Source of the DNA: an uncultured Erysipelotrichaceae bacterium
Lineage (GTDB): Bacteria; Bacillota_I; Bacilli_A; Erysipelotrichales; Erysipelotrichaceae
Direction of reading: 5' to 3'
Assembly (NCBI GenBank): GCA_902793635.1
Contig: CADBEA010000022.1
Coordinates: 1 to 37,633, forward strand
Length of the DNA: 37,633 nt
Shown here: positions 7,808 to 15,214 of the stretch, in pieces
Numbering within the stretch: position 1 is the first letter of the stretch
How the letters are laid out: each line of letters opens with the position of its first letter
Position numbers and translations under genes: made by a program
Notes under the pieces: model-generated
Database searches by the model: none
What the model saw: only the letters and a program-made list of their open reading frames with translations
Told to the model about the DNA's origin: nothing

Positions 7808-8575
7808 ATGATCGTCAATTATCACACCCATACCGCCCGCTGCGGACACGCGGACGGGGCTGATCGGGAATATGTGGAAACCGCCGTCGCACGGGGACTG
7901 AAGACCATCGGTTTCTCCGACCATGTGCCTATGCCCTTCCCTGACGGACATGAATCCGGTTTTCGGGTTCCCATCAGAAAACTGGAAGATTACGTGCAGA
8001 GTGTTCTTTCTCTGCGTGACGAATTTCGAAATGACATTGAAATCCTGCTTGGTTTTGAAGCGGAATATTATCCCGATCTCTTTGCCGGCCTGCGGGACCT
8101 TCTCTCTCCCTATCCGGTGGACTATCTCCTGCTTGGTCAGCATTTCAACGACAGCCGGGAAGCAATTTACAACAGCCGTCCGCAGTCGGATGCCAAAGCA
8201 TTGGCTGCTTATGTGGACCAGGTGATCGCCGGCATGGAAACCGGCAGTTTCACCTATGTCGCCCATCCGGACCTGTTCCGCTTCAAAGGGCCTGATGAGA
8301 TCTATGAGAAGGAAATGAGACGTATCTGCCAAAGGGCAGTCACTTTGAATATTCCCCTGGAAATCAATATCCTTGGCCTGCGGCAGGGAAGAAACTATCC
8401 GGATGATCGTTTCTGGACCATCGCCGCCGAGGAAAAATGCAAAGTCATTCTGGGCTGTGATGCCCATACACCCGACGATGTCGCCCATCCGGATCAGCTG
8501 AAAAAAGCCATGGCCTACGCCGCCCGCTTCGGCCTGGTTCCCGAAACCGAAACAGTTCTCAGAAAACCATTCTGA
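7808..8575 (+). CDS. hisK: Histidinol-phosphatase, PHP family (HisK-type)
   Basis: This 255-residue protein has the PHP metal motifs HTHTARCGHADG at the N-terminus, FSDHVPMP, GFEAEYYP, GQHF, AHPDLFRFKG, LEINILGLRQG and GCDAHTP near the end. Order and length match HisK-type histidinol-phosphatases, which release phosphate from L-histidinol phosphate. No other his gene is in the window, so another small phosphoester substrate remains possible. It is 46 nt after the sirtuin gene, on the same strand, and is followed by a terminator. It may be the last gene of the sirtuin operon. Confidence 0.88.
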   Translation: MIVNYHTHTARCGHADGADREYVETAVARGLKTIGFSDHVPMPFPDGHESGFRVPIRKLEDYVQSVLSLRDEFRNDIEILLGFEAEYYPDLFAGLRDLLSPYPVDYLLLGQHFNDSREAIYNSRPQSDAKALAAYVDQVIAGMETGSFTYVAHPDLFRFKGPDEIYEKEMRRICQRAVTLNIPLEINILGLRQGRNYPDDRFWTIAAEEKCKVILGCDAHTPDDVAHPDQLKKAMAYAARFGLVPETETVLRKPF

Positions 8576-8587
8576 ATCACAGAAAAA

Positions 8588-8617
8588 AGGCCTCGTATCC
8601 CCGCGGACATGAGGTCT
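8588..8617. terminator. Bidirectional terminator between hisK and the MFS gene
   Basis: A 13-position stem with two G-U pairs and one mismatch surrounds a 4-nt CCGC loop. The minus-strand side ends in six T residues, strong for the MFS gene. The plus-strand side has only a short T run. The two genes converge here. Confidence 0.75.
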
Positions 8618-8636
8618 TTGTCATTGATAAGAGAGT

Positions 8637-9941
8637 TTATTCGGAATCCTGTCTGACAAACCACACAGGAATGACAGCCGGCAGCGCCGCGATGGCAGCC
8701 GCCAGAAACAAAGTATAAGGCGGAACAAAATCAGCACCGTTCATACCCATGGCATCCAGGCCGATCAGCAATGAAATGATTGGTCCGACGATCATCGGAA
8801 TCAGCACCATGAAGCACATACGCACACCCTGGAAACGGCCTTCCGTACCTTCGGGCAGATAATCCTGGAACGAAGACGTAAACGCCCCGGTCAAAGACAG
8901 AATGCCGCCCATCATGAGCACGCCGCCGACGTACAGAATCACTGTCTTCAATACACCGTCGGTAAACTGAATCGCCCAGAATGAGAGAATGCCCAGAATC
9001 ATGATGGCAAGCAGCGGATAATAGAAATGCTTGCGTCCTTTCCTGTCAAACAGGACACCCATCACAGCCGTAAATACAGCAGCGCCGACAATGATCACCG
9101 CCATCGGAATCACGAAACCATCACCCAGGCCAAGTGTGACGATCAGGAAATTGATGAGATAGGAGAAGAACGTCTGCTGGGCAATACCGACGATACAGGC
9201 GGTCGCCAGACAGATATAGATCATCCTGTTGTTTCTGATGACATCGCGGCGAAAGCCATAGAACGTATCACTGAGATAATTCTTCCCTTCTGCTTTTTTC
9301 AGATCTGGTGCATCTTCCAGAACAAACAGGGCCAGAATGCCGGCAATGATTGGTATGATGCCGAGAATGATGAAGAAACGGGCATTGCTGGGATTGGCGG
9401 AATTATACAGACTGCCCAGTCCGACAAATACGATGACAACTGCGATAACCGGCAGGATGGCAAGAATGGCATTCAGTTTGCCGCGGTTGGTTTTATCTGT
9501 CACGTCGGCCACCCAGGCATTGAACGCCGCATCATTGGACGTTGATCCGGCAAAGGTCATCAGACAGTCAAAGATGATCAGCAGCGCGGCGATCAGTCCG
9601 ACTCTTGAAGTTTCCGCCTTCATCGGCAGCAGCGCAAACAGCATGATTGTCAGTCCCCAGAAGATATAACCGAAGGCAATGAACGGTTTCCGTTTTCCGG
9701 TGCGGTCACTGAGGCTGCCCGCGAAGATCGTCGTTACCGTGGCGGCGATGGCCGAGAGAATCACCATCAGTGTCGTGACACCGTAGGACATGTCCGGCCG
9801 GCCGGAATTGGCGAATATATCCTGGGCGAATGTCGCGAAATACATATTCTCAACGATCCATGCGATCTGTCCGACCAGTCCGAAAAAGACTGCCGAAAAC
9901 CAGATCTTCGCGCCAAGCGGCGTTGCTTTTTTCTCTTCCAT
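8637..9941 (-). CDS. MFS transporter, sugar:cation symporter type
   Basis: This 434-residue protein has about 12 hydrophobic segments. It contains two MFS motif A sequences, SLSDRTGKRKPF after helix 2 and LFDRKGRKHF in the second half. Such proteins import sugars or glycosides without phosphorylation. The start at 9941 is chosen because GGGGAAGGA lies just upstream; an in-frame ATG 16 codons earlier has no site. It lies downstream of the GH4 gene on the same strand, but a terminator sits between them, so it may have its own promoter or depend on read-through. A role in supplying the glycosidase is inferred from proximity. Confidence 0.85.
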   Translation of the reverse strand: MEEKKATPLGAKIWFSAVFFGLVGQIAWIVENMYFATFAQDIFANSGRPDMSYGVTTLMVILSAIAATVTTIFAGSLSDRTGKRKPFIAFGYIFWGLTIMLFALLPMKAETSRVGLIAALLIIFDCLMTFAGSTSNDAAFNAWVADVTDKTNRGKLNAILAILPVIAVVIVFVGLGSLYNSANPSNARFFIILGIIPIIAGILALFVLEDAPDLKKAEGKNYLSDTFYGFRRDVIRNNRMIYICLATACIVGIAQQTFFSYLINFLIVTLGLGDGFVIPMAVIIVGAAVFTAVMGVLFDRKGRKHFYYPLLAIMILGILSFWAIQFTDGVLKTVILYVGGVLMMGGILSLTGAFTSSFQDYLPEGTEGRFQGVRMCFMVLIPMIVGPIISLLIGLDAMGMNGADFVPPYTLFLAAAIAALPAVIPVWFVRQDSE

Positions 9942-10079
9942 GATCCTTCCCCTTTTCTGTATATGATCCAGCAGAATACAAACAGGCATTTTTCTGTTTC
10001 TTTACATATTATTGTATTCCTGTATGGCAATGGAAATACAGATATGCGATACAGTTTTTCTTTCTGCCGGCAAAAAAAA

Positions 10080-10101
10080 CAGACGCTCCTCGGAACGTCT
10101 G
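10080..10101 (-). terminator. Terminator after the GH4 glycosidase gene
   Basis: CAGACGTTC pairs with GAGCGTCTG (one G-U) around CGAG, followed by eight T residues on the minus strand. It lies between the GH4 gene and the MFS gene. Confidence 0.88.
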
Positions 10102-10120
10102 CTGTTTCAAAACGGGAATA

Positions 10121-11512
10121 TCATAATCCCTGCGCACAGAGCTGTCTGACTTTTTCGTCATGGATGACAACACCCTGTTCCTTCAGTTCAGCGATCTTCG
10201 CTTTGAACTGCGGCAGGTATTTTTCGTTGGCGACAAGCATTTCATCCATCATCGCCTTCGCATTGTGACCATGACGGATCAGCGGATTGATCTGGAAAGC
10301 CTTCATCAGACTGCCGTAGTTTCCGCTCACTGCCGCCTCTATGACACATTCTTCCATCGCCTTCATGATCTGCAGCCAGCCTCTTTCTGACGGTTCGAAA
10401 TCACCCCATACAAGCGGTGAGGCACCTTCGGCATTGATCAGCGAACTGACTTCGACAATACTGTCATACGGCAGACAGGATATTGCGCCTTTGTTTCGGG
10501 TATTTACGACCATGAGGCTGCCGGTGTTGTTGTAAATGTTGTGGATGGTCTCACAGGCCGCGTCGCTGTAGTATGCGCCGCCTCTTTTCTTCAGCAGTTC
10601 CGGCATTTCATGAAGGGATGGATCCTTGTACAGTTCAAAGAGTTCCTCCTCCACTTCTCTGACATTCTCAGCTCTGGTCGTATGATGCCGGTAATCGTCC
10701 AGCTGGCGGGCCAGCATTTCTTCGTAGAGAAAATAGTAGCGGTGATAGCTGAAAGGAATACAGTTCATCGCTTCCATCTGCTCGCCAATATAGCTTTCAT
10801 TATGCACATTGGCCATGTTGGTTCGATCATCTTCACTCATCTTCGCAAGAATATCTTTGGTCAGTTCCTTGCCGTTCTTATCCCAGATCCGGTGATAGTG
10901 GAAATGATTGAGACCGGCAAACCGCCAGGTATAGTCATCCTGTTTTCCGCCGAGCATTTCCGGTTCTTCCTTCATAACGGTGATCGGTCCGTTGCATAAG
11001 CCGATGCATTTTTCAAAACCGGCTTTTCTGATCACTGATTCAGTGATCATGCCGGAAGGATTTGTGAAGTTGATCAGCCAGGCATCCGGGCAGAGTTCCC
11101 GCATGTCCTTCACGATATCGAGAATGACCGGAATCGTCCGGAGGGCTTTGAATATACCGCCGGCTCCGTTGGTTTCCTGACCGATCTGGCCATAGGAAAG
11201 CGGAATGCGTTCATCCTTGATTCTGGCATTGAGCAGGCCCACCCGGAACTGGGTCGTGACAAAATCAGCGTCTTTAAGAGCTTCTCTTCTGTCGAGGGTC
11301 AGATGGACTTTCACATCATATGGAGAAGCATCCCACATGCGCTGGGCAAGAGCCCCGACGATCTTCAGTTTTTCTTCTCCTTCCGGAATATCGACCAGCC
11401 AGATTTCCCTGATTGGAAGTGTTTCATAGCGTTTGATAAACCCCTGCATCAATTCCGGGGTATAACTGGAGCCGCCGCCGATGGTGACGATTTTAAGACC
11501 GTTCTTATTCAT
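10121..11512 (-). CDS. GH4-family glycosidase (6-phospho-beta-glucosidase-like)
   Basis: This 463-residue enzyme belongs to glycoside hydrolase family 4, which uses NAD+ and a divalent metal in a redox-elimination mechanism. The N-terminus has the Rossmann motif IGGGSSYTPEL (11-21). NFTNPSGMITE, the specificity motif CNGP (173-176) and NHFHYH (202-207) follow. In GH4 the CN-x-P type motif is associated with 6-phospho-beta-glucosidases. That implies a PTS-imported substrate, yet the neighbour is an MFS symporter. The start at 11512 follows GGGAG; an upstream in-frame codon lacks a site. A small membrane protein gene lies upstream behind its own terminator. Confidence 0.88.
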   Translation of the reverse strand: MNKNGLKIVTIGGGSSYTPELMQGFIKRYETLPIREIWLVDIPEGEEKLKIVGALAQRMWDASPYDVKVHLTLDRREALKDADFVTTQFRVGLLNARIKDERIPLSYGQIGQETNGAGGIFKALRTIPVILDIVKDMRELCPDAWLINFTNPSGMITESVIRKAGFEKCIGLCNGPITVMKEEPEMLGGKQDDYTWRFAGLNHFHYHRIWDKNGKELTKDILAKMSEDDRTNMANVHNESYIGEQMEAMNCIPFSYHRYYFLYEEMLARQLDDYRHHTTRAENVREVEEELFELYKDPSLHEMPELLKKRGGAYYSDAACETIHNIYNNTGSLMVVNTRNKGAISCLPYDSIVEVSSLINAEGASPLVWGDFEPSERGWLQIMKAMEECVIEAAVSGNYGSLMKAFQINPLIRHGHNAKAMMDEMLVANEKYLPQFKAKIAELKEQGVVIHDEKVRQLCAQGL

Positions 11513-11578
11513 GAATATAAACTCCCATGTATCTCTGCTGTCATTATGCCACATTGATACAGAGCTGCCGAAAAAAAA

Positions 11579-11595
11579 GCCGGTTCATTCCCGGC
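11579..11595 (-). terminator. Terminator after the small membrane protein gene
   Basis: GCCGG pairs with CCGGC around a 7-nt loop and is followed by eight T residues on the minus strand. Confidence 0.82.
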
Positions 11596-11613
11596 AGGTT
11601 CAGATGCGGTATG

Positions 11614-12003
11614 TCAGCCTGGCAGACCCAGGTAGGTAATGATGCAGGCAATGACACTGACAGCTATGGCAGCACCCGGCATCCACAGGATATCCGTCCG
11701 CTTGTTTGCCAATACGGAAATGCCACCGATAATACCAAATGCGAAACCGATCAGAGAAAATGTAAAACCAAACAGTGACAGAATAATGAAACCGCCGATT
11801 TCAAGTACAGCCTGATTATTCAGATGTGTCGATCCGACCGGATTGGCTATCATAAGCGGGCTCAGGATGCCGCAGACAAGAGCGAGCACCGCAAATATCA
11901 GGGCAATCGTCGACAGGACCTTTGGTGCCCCTTTTTTCTTTTCGGACTGAACCAGATCAGATCCGTTTCCTCCACGTTTCTGATTTGCGAAATGTTGCGT
12001 CAT
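11614..12003 (-). CDS. Small membrane protein of unknown function
   Basis: This 129-residue protein starts with a polar, Lys-rich stretch (residues 1-28). Three hydrophobic segments follow, near 29-53, 66-95 and 105-126. No signal cleavage site or conserved catalytic motif is visible. The pattern resembles small DUF4190-like membrane proteins, but I do not recognise the family with certainty. AAAGG lies about 10 nt before the ATG. It stands alone between a divergent PLP-enzyme gene and the GH4 gene, with its own terminator. Confidence 0.6.
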   Translation of the reverse strand: MTQHFANQKRGGNGSDLVQSEKKKGAPKVLSTIALIFAVLALVCGILSPLMIANPVGSTHLNNQAVLEIGGFIILSLFGFTFSLIGFAFGIIGGISVLANKRTDILWMPGAAIAVSVIACIITYLGLPG

Positions 12004-12088
12004 ATATGTAAAACCTTTCTTTCATTCAGTATTCTCAGTGATTATATCTCAATACCGGCAAATGATTAAATATATTATCTGGCTATAA

Positions 12089-12217
12089 AGACTCTGTGCC
12101 CGGCTGTCTGATGGACCTACATACCAATATAGCCACAAGAAAGAGTTTCCGGAAGCGGTGGAAGAAGTGTTCGGGAAAGTCTATAATGACCCTGTGAAAA
12201 AATACAGGAGTGAATGA
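12089..12217 (+). pseudogene. 3' remnant of an unidentified gene, coupled to the PLP enzyme gene
   Basis: An open frame of 42 codons follows an in-frame TAA and has no start codon. It reads like a normal protein tail (TYQYSHKKEFPEAVEEVFGK, then a Lys-rich end). Its TGA stop (12215-12217) shares one base with the ATG of the next gene, the classic TGATG coupling arrangement. The AGGAG used by that gene lies inside this frame. These features suggest the end of a formerly intact upstream gene whose 5' part has been lost. The family is not recognised. Confidence 0.45.
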
Positions 12218-13473
12218 TGATTACAGATCAGATCAATAAAGAACTGCTGGCTCTGGCCAGACAGTCAGATATCGAACTGGAACCGGTATACCGTCGGATC
12301 GATGCCGTATGCATGGCCAATTCCGACCGGATCCTTTCCGCCTTTATTGCCAACAATGTGTCCTATACCGACTTCGCGGATATCAACGGCTACGGAAACT
12401 ACGATGCCGGAAGAGACAAACTGGAGCGTATTTTCGCGGACGTCCTCGGCAGTGAAGATGCCCTGGTGCGGCCGCAGATCATGAGCGGAACAAATGCCCT
12501 TTACATTGCCTTTACCGGTCTTCTGAAACACGGTGACACGATGATTTCCCTGACCGGCACACCCTATGATTCCCTGCAGGAAATGATCGGTATCAGCGGC
12601 AGTTCTTCCCAGTCTTTAAAAGCATATGGCGTTCGTTATGAACAGATCGATCTCATCAATGACGAATTCGACGAGGATACAATTGTAAACCGGCTTGCCC
12701 GGAACGATGTTCGTCTCGTGGAGATCCAGCGCTCGCGCGGCTATTCATCACGCCGCTCTCTCACAGTAGATCAGATCGGTCATATCATCGCAAGAATCCG
12801 GGAAGTGAACAAGGATGTCGTCATCATGGTCGACAACTGCTATGGCGAACTGGCGGAAGAAAAGGAACCGGGACATGTCGGTGCCGATATCACCGTCGGT
12901 TCCCTTATGAAAAACCTCGGCGGCGGTATCGCCCCGACCGGCGGATATATCGCCGGCCGCAAAGACCTGATCTCTGAAATCGCCGAACGTTTCTCAGCCC
13001 CCGGACTCGGCAAGGAACAGGGAGCCAATTTCAATCTCAACAATGCCTTCTTCAAAGGCCTGTTTCTGGCTCCGGGTGCTGTCCGCAGCGCCATGAAGAC
13101 AGCTGTCTTCTCCGCCTGGATGCTGGAGAAGCTCGGCTATGCGGGTGTGTCTCCGCGCTATGACGAATACCGCACGGATATCATCCAGACTGTGGAACTT
13201 GGCACAAAAGAAAACCTTGTCCGCTTTACCCAGGGACTGCAGGAAGCTTCCCCGATTGATTCCTTCGTCAAGGTCCTGCCGGCTCCGATGCCCGGTTACC
13301 CGTTTGATGAAGTCATGGCCTGCGGTGCCTTTACTCAGGGCAGCACGATCGAACTGAGTGCTGACGCACCGGTCATTCCTCCATACACACTTTATATGCA
13401 GGGCGGCATGACACCGGAATACGGAAAACTCTGTGTTCTTCTCGCCCTTTCCAAAATAAAAGAGAGCTGCTAA
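12217..13473 (+). CDS. PLP-dependent methionine gamma-lyase family protein (YnbB/aluminium-resistance type)
   Basis: This 418-residue, fold type I PLP enzyme belongs to the Met_gamma_lyase/YnbB family. Visible parts are GYGNYDAGRDKLE near residue 58, MSGTNALYIAF (89-99), the Asp of IMVDNCYGE (about 206) that supports the PLP ring nitrogen, and SLMKNLGGG with the likely Schiff-base lysine K232. Members are annotated as methionine gamma-lyase or aluminium resistance protein, but the physiological reaction is not settled. The second of two tandem ATG codons (12217) fits AGGAG with 6 nt spacing and overlaps the stop of an upstream remnant. It converges with the SDR gene, overlapping it by a few bases. 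Confidence 0.87.
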   Translation: MITDQINKELLALARQSDIELEPVYRRIDAVCMANSDRILSAFIANNVSYTDFADINGYGNYDAGRDKLERIFADVLGSEDALVRPQIMSGTNALYIAFTGLLKHGDTMISLTGTPYDSLQEMIGISGSSSQSLKAYGVRYEQIDLINDEFDEDTIVNRLARNDVRLVEIQRSRGYSSRRSLTVDQIGHIIARIREVNKDVVIMVDNCYGELAEEKEPGHVGADITVGSLMKNLGGGIAPTGGYIAGRKDLISEIAERFSAPGLGKEQGANFNLNNAFFKGLFLAPGAVRSAMKTAVFSAWMLEKLGYAGVSPRYDEYRTDIIQTVELGTKENLVRFTQGLQEASPIDSFVKVLPAPMPGYPFDEVMACGAFTQGSTIELSADAPVIPPYTLYMQGGMTPEYGKLCVLLALSKIKESC

Positions 13474-13479
13474 CAGCTC
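13464..13479 (-). terminator. Terminator embedded in overlapping convergent stop codons
   Basis: GAGCTG pairs with CAGCTC around a 4-nt loop. That loop contains the stop codons of both convergent genes. Only the minus-strand side is followed by a T-rich stretch (TCTTTTATTTT), so it should end the SDR transcript. That T-rich stretch lies within the last codons of the opposing gene. Confidence 0.6.
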
Positions 13480-14216
13480 CCCGGTTGTCCTCCGTCGATC
13501 CGGATGATCGTATTGTTGATAAAGTCGGCTTCGTCTGATACCAGAAAGCGCACCAGAGATGCGACTTCTTCCGGTTTTCCATACCTCTGCACAAGGATCT
13601 TGTCGGTTTCCTGTTTCAGGAATTCTTCATCGTATCCGGCCAGTTCATTCGGTGTTCCGATGAAACCCGGCGCGATGGCGTTGACATGAACGAACGGTGC
13701 GAACTGCACGGCCAGATCATGGGTCAGCGCATTGAGAGCGGCTTTCGATGCGTCATAGTCAAAGCACATCGGATAATAGGTATTCATTCCGTTGGTGGAA
13801 GATATGTTGATGATCCGGCCGTATTCCTGTTTCTTCATGTGCGGCCATGCCCGTGCCGCGCAATTGTATGCGCCGACAACATTCACGTCAAGAATACGCC
13901 GGAACTGGTCGGCATTCTTACGGCTGAACAAATCCGGCTGATCGATGCCGGCATTGTTGATCAGAATGTCAACACCGCCGAATTCCTCTTCGATCCTGGT
14001 GATCATCGCATCCACATCCGCTTCCTTTGCGACATCAGCCCGGACTGTCATACACCTTACACCGAATTCCCCGCTGATCTTCACCTGAAGGTCACGGGCT
14101 TTTTCTTCTGCCTGGAAATAACTGATCACAACATCATATCCGGCTTTCGCCATCTCACGGACGATTGCACTGCCGATGCCGCCGGTGCCGCCGGTTACCA
14201 ATACTGTTCTGCTCAT
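13470..14216 (-). CDS. Short-chain dehydrogenase/reductase (FabG-like)
   Basis: This 248-residue classical SDR has the cofactor motif TGGTGGIG (8-15), NNAG (about 88-91), NISSTNG with the catalytic Ser, and YDASK with the Tyr-Lys pair. The end IRIDGGQPGSC matches the family. It reduces or oxidises carbonyl/hydroxyl groups with NAD(P)H; the substrate is not predictable, and no other fatty-acid genes are nearby. The ATG follows the T tract of the efp terminator by only a few bases and has no Shine-Dalgarno sequence, so expression may need read-through or an unusual initiation. It converges with the YnbB-type gene. Confidence 0.88.
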   Translation of the reverse strand: MSRTVLVTGGTGGIGSAIVREMAKAGYDVVISYFQAEEKARDLQVKISGEFGVRCMTVRADVAKEADVDAMITRIEEEFGGVDILINNAGIDQPDLFSRKNADQFRRILDVNVVGAYNCAARAWPHMKKQEYGRIINISSTNGMNTYYPMCFDYDASKAALNALTHDLAVQFAPFVHVNAIAPGFIGTPNELAGYDEEFLKQETDKILVQRYGKPEEVASLVRFLVSDEADFINNTIIRIDGGQPGSC

Positions 14217-14224
14217 GGAAAAAA

Positions 14225-14243
14225 AGAGCCCTGATCAGGCTCT
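14225..14243 (-). terminator. Terminator after efp, ending at the SDR start
   Basis: AGAGCC pairs with GGCTCT, with the efp stop codon inside the loop and seven T residues on the minus strand. The T tract ends 2 nt before the SDR start codon. Confidence 0.85.
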
Positions 14244-14792
14244 TCCTGCATACTTTCCGTCAGCTGTGCTGACTGAGATCGTTTCACCCTGTTCGATGAA
14301 CTGCGGAACACGGAGTGTCAGACCTGTATCAGTAACAGCATCCTTTGTCTGAGTGGACGGTGCGCCTTTGATTGCCGGTGTTGTCTGCTCAACGACCAGA
14401 TCAACAGTTGCCGGTAAGGAAACGTTCAGAACGCTGCCTTCAAAGATCATCAGGCTGACTTCCAGACCGTCTCTGATGAAGTACTTGTTGAAGCCAATCT
14501 GCTCTTCTGACAGTTCATATGTTTCAAATGTTTCCATGTCCATGAAGTTATAGACACCATCTACCATATAGGAGAACTGTACAAGCTGCTTTGTGATCTG
14601 CGCTGCTTCAAACTTTGTGGATGCATTGAAGTTTCTTTCCTGGGTGGATCCTGTTCTCAGATTGCGCATCTTTGTTCTCAGAATCGCAGCACCTTTTCCA
14701 GGCTTCACATGCATGAATTCAATAACCTGCCACGGATCGCCGTCAACGATGACGGTCAGACCTGTTCTAAAATCGCCAGCTTCAATTGCCAT
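14235..14792 (-). CDS. efp: Translation elongation factor P
   Basis: This 185-residue EF-P rescues ribosomes stalled on polyproline stretches. The three-domain length is standard. The loop HVKPGKGAA (residues 28-36) presents a conserved lysine, K33, at the tip that reaches the peptidyl transferase centre. In other Firmicutes the tip lysine is modified with 5-aminopentanol. GGTGG precedes the ATG, and a good promoter lies about 50 nt upstream. Its stop codon is in the loop of its own terminator. No modification enzyme gene (ymfI, epmA or earP) is recognised in the window. Confidence 0.96.
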   Translation of the reverse strand: MAIEAGDFRTGLTVIVDGDPWQVIEFMHVKPGKGAAILRTKMRNLRTGSTQERNFNASTKFEAAQITKQLVQFSYMVDGVYNFMDMETFETYELSEEQIGFNKYFIRDGLEVSLMIFEGSVLNVSLPATVDLVVEQTTPAIKGAPSTQTKDAVTDTGLTLRVPQFIEQGETISVSTADGKYAGRA

Positions 14793-14843
14793 AGTATTAC
14801 CACCTTATATAATTTACATCGATTATTCTATCAACTTATTTCC

Positions 14844-14872
14844 ATCATAGCAAACGCAAAGTATTCTGCCAG
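14844..14872 (-). promoter_or_regulatory. efp promoter
   Basis: The -35 is CTGGCA (14872-14867) and the -10 is TATGAT (14849-14844), with TG one base upstream. Spacing is 17 bp. It would give a leader of about 45 nt. Confidence 0.6.
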
Positions 14873-14879
14873 ACTGATA

Positions 14880-15157
14880 CAGTGTAAAAAACAGGAACTG
14901 ATTGCTGTTTATCCCTCTGTATCCGCCTTCACTCCAACCCGCAAATTTCAGATTTCTGCTATCTGATTATCTGCCATTTTACGCTTTAGAACAGTTGACT
15001 TCTGAACGGTTTGAACTGATTCAATCTGGTCAGTTCTTTTTCTTGCAGTACCCATTTCCAGATTGGGTGGCTCCCGCCACACCGGAATATTCAATAAAAC
15101 CGTGAAGTGATATGACCCTTTTTGTCAATATGAAGCCGGGTTACGTTTTCGCCTAAA
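14880..15157. other. Gene-free stretch between efp and the GGGtGRT gene
   Basis: Together with the efp promoter and the flanking terminator, this fills a 422-bp gap. I see no gene with a start and ribosome binding site. On the minus strand there are short open frames without good starts, one of about 35 codons beginning near 15053. There is a small hairpin GTGGC-TCCC-GCCAC at 15067-15080. It looks like decayed or unconstrained sequence. Confidence 0.4.
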
Positions 15158-15184
15158 AAGCTCCCGAAACATTTTCGGGAGCTT
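15158..15184 (-). terminator. Terminator after the GGGtGRT gene
   Basis: A perfect 12-bp stem (AAGCTCCCGAAA with its complement) closes a 3-nt loop and is followed by T residues on the minus strand. Confidence 0.9.
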
Positions 15185-15214
15185 CAGCAGACTGAAATCC
15201 ACTGGACTGCTGCT

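Noticed and set aside
15061-15083. T-box-like GGGTGG...CCGC segment
   Set aside because: It resembles the T-box antiterminator core but has extra changes, there is no specifier region, and no downstream gene on that strand. It is better read as a small hairpin GTGGC/GCCAC.
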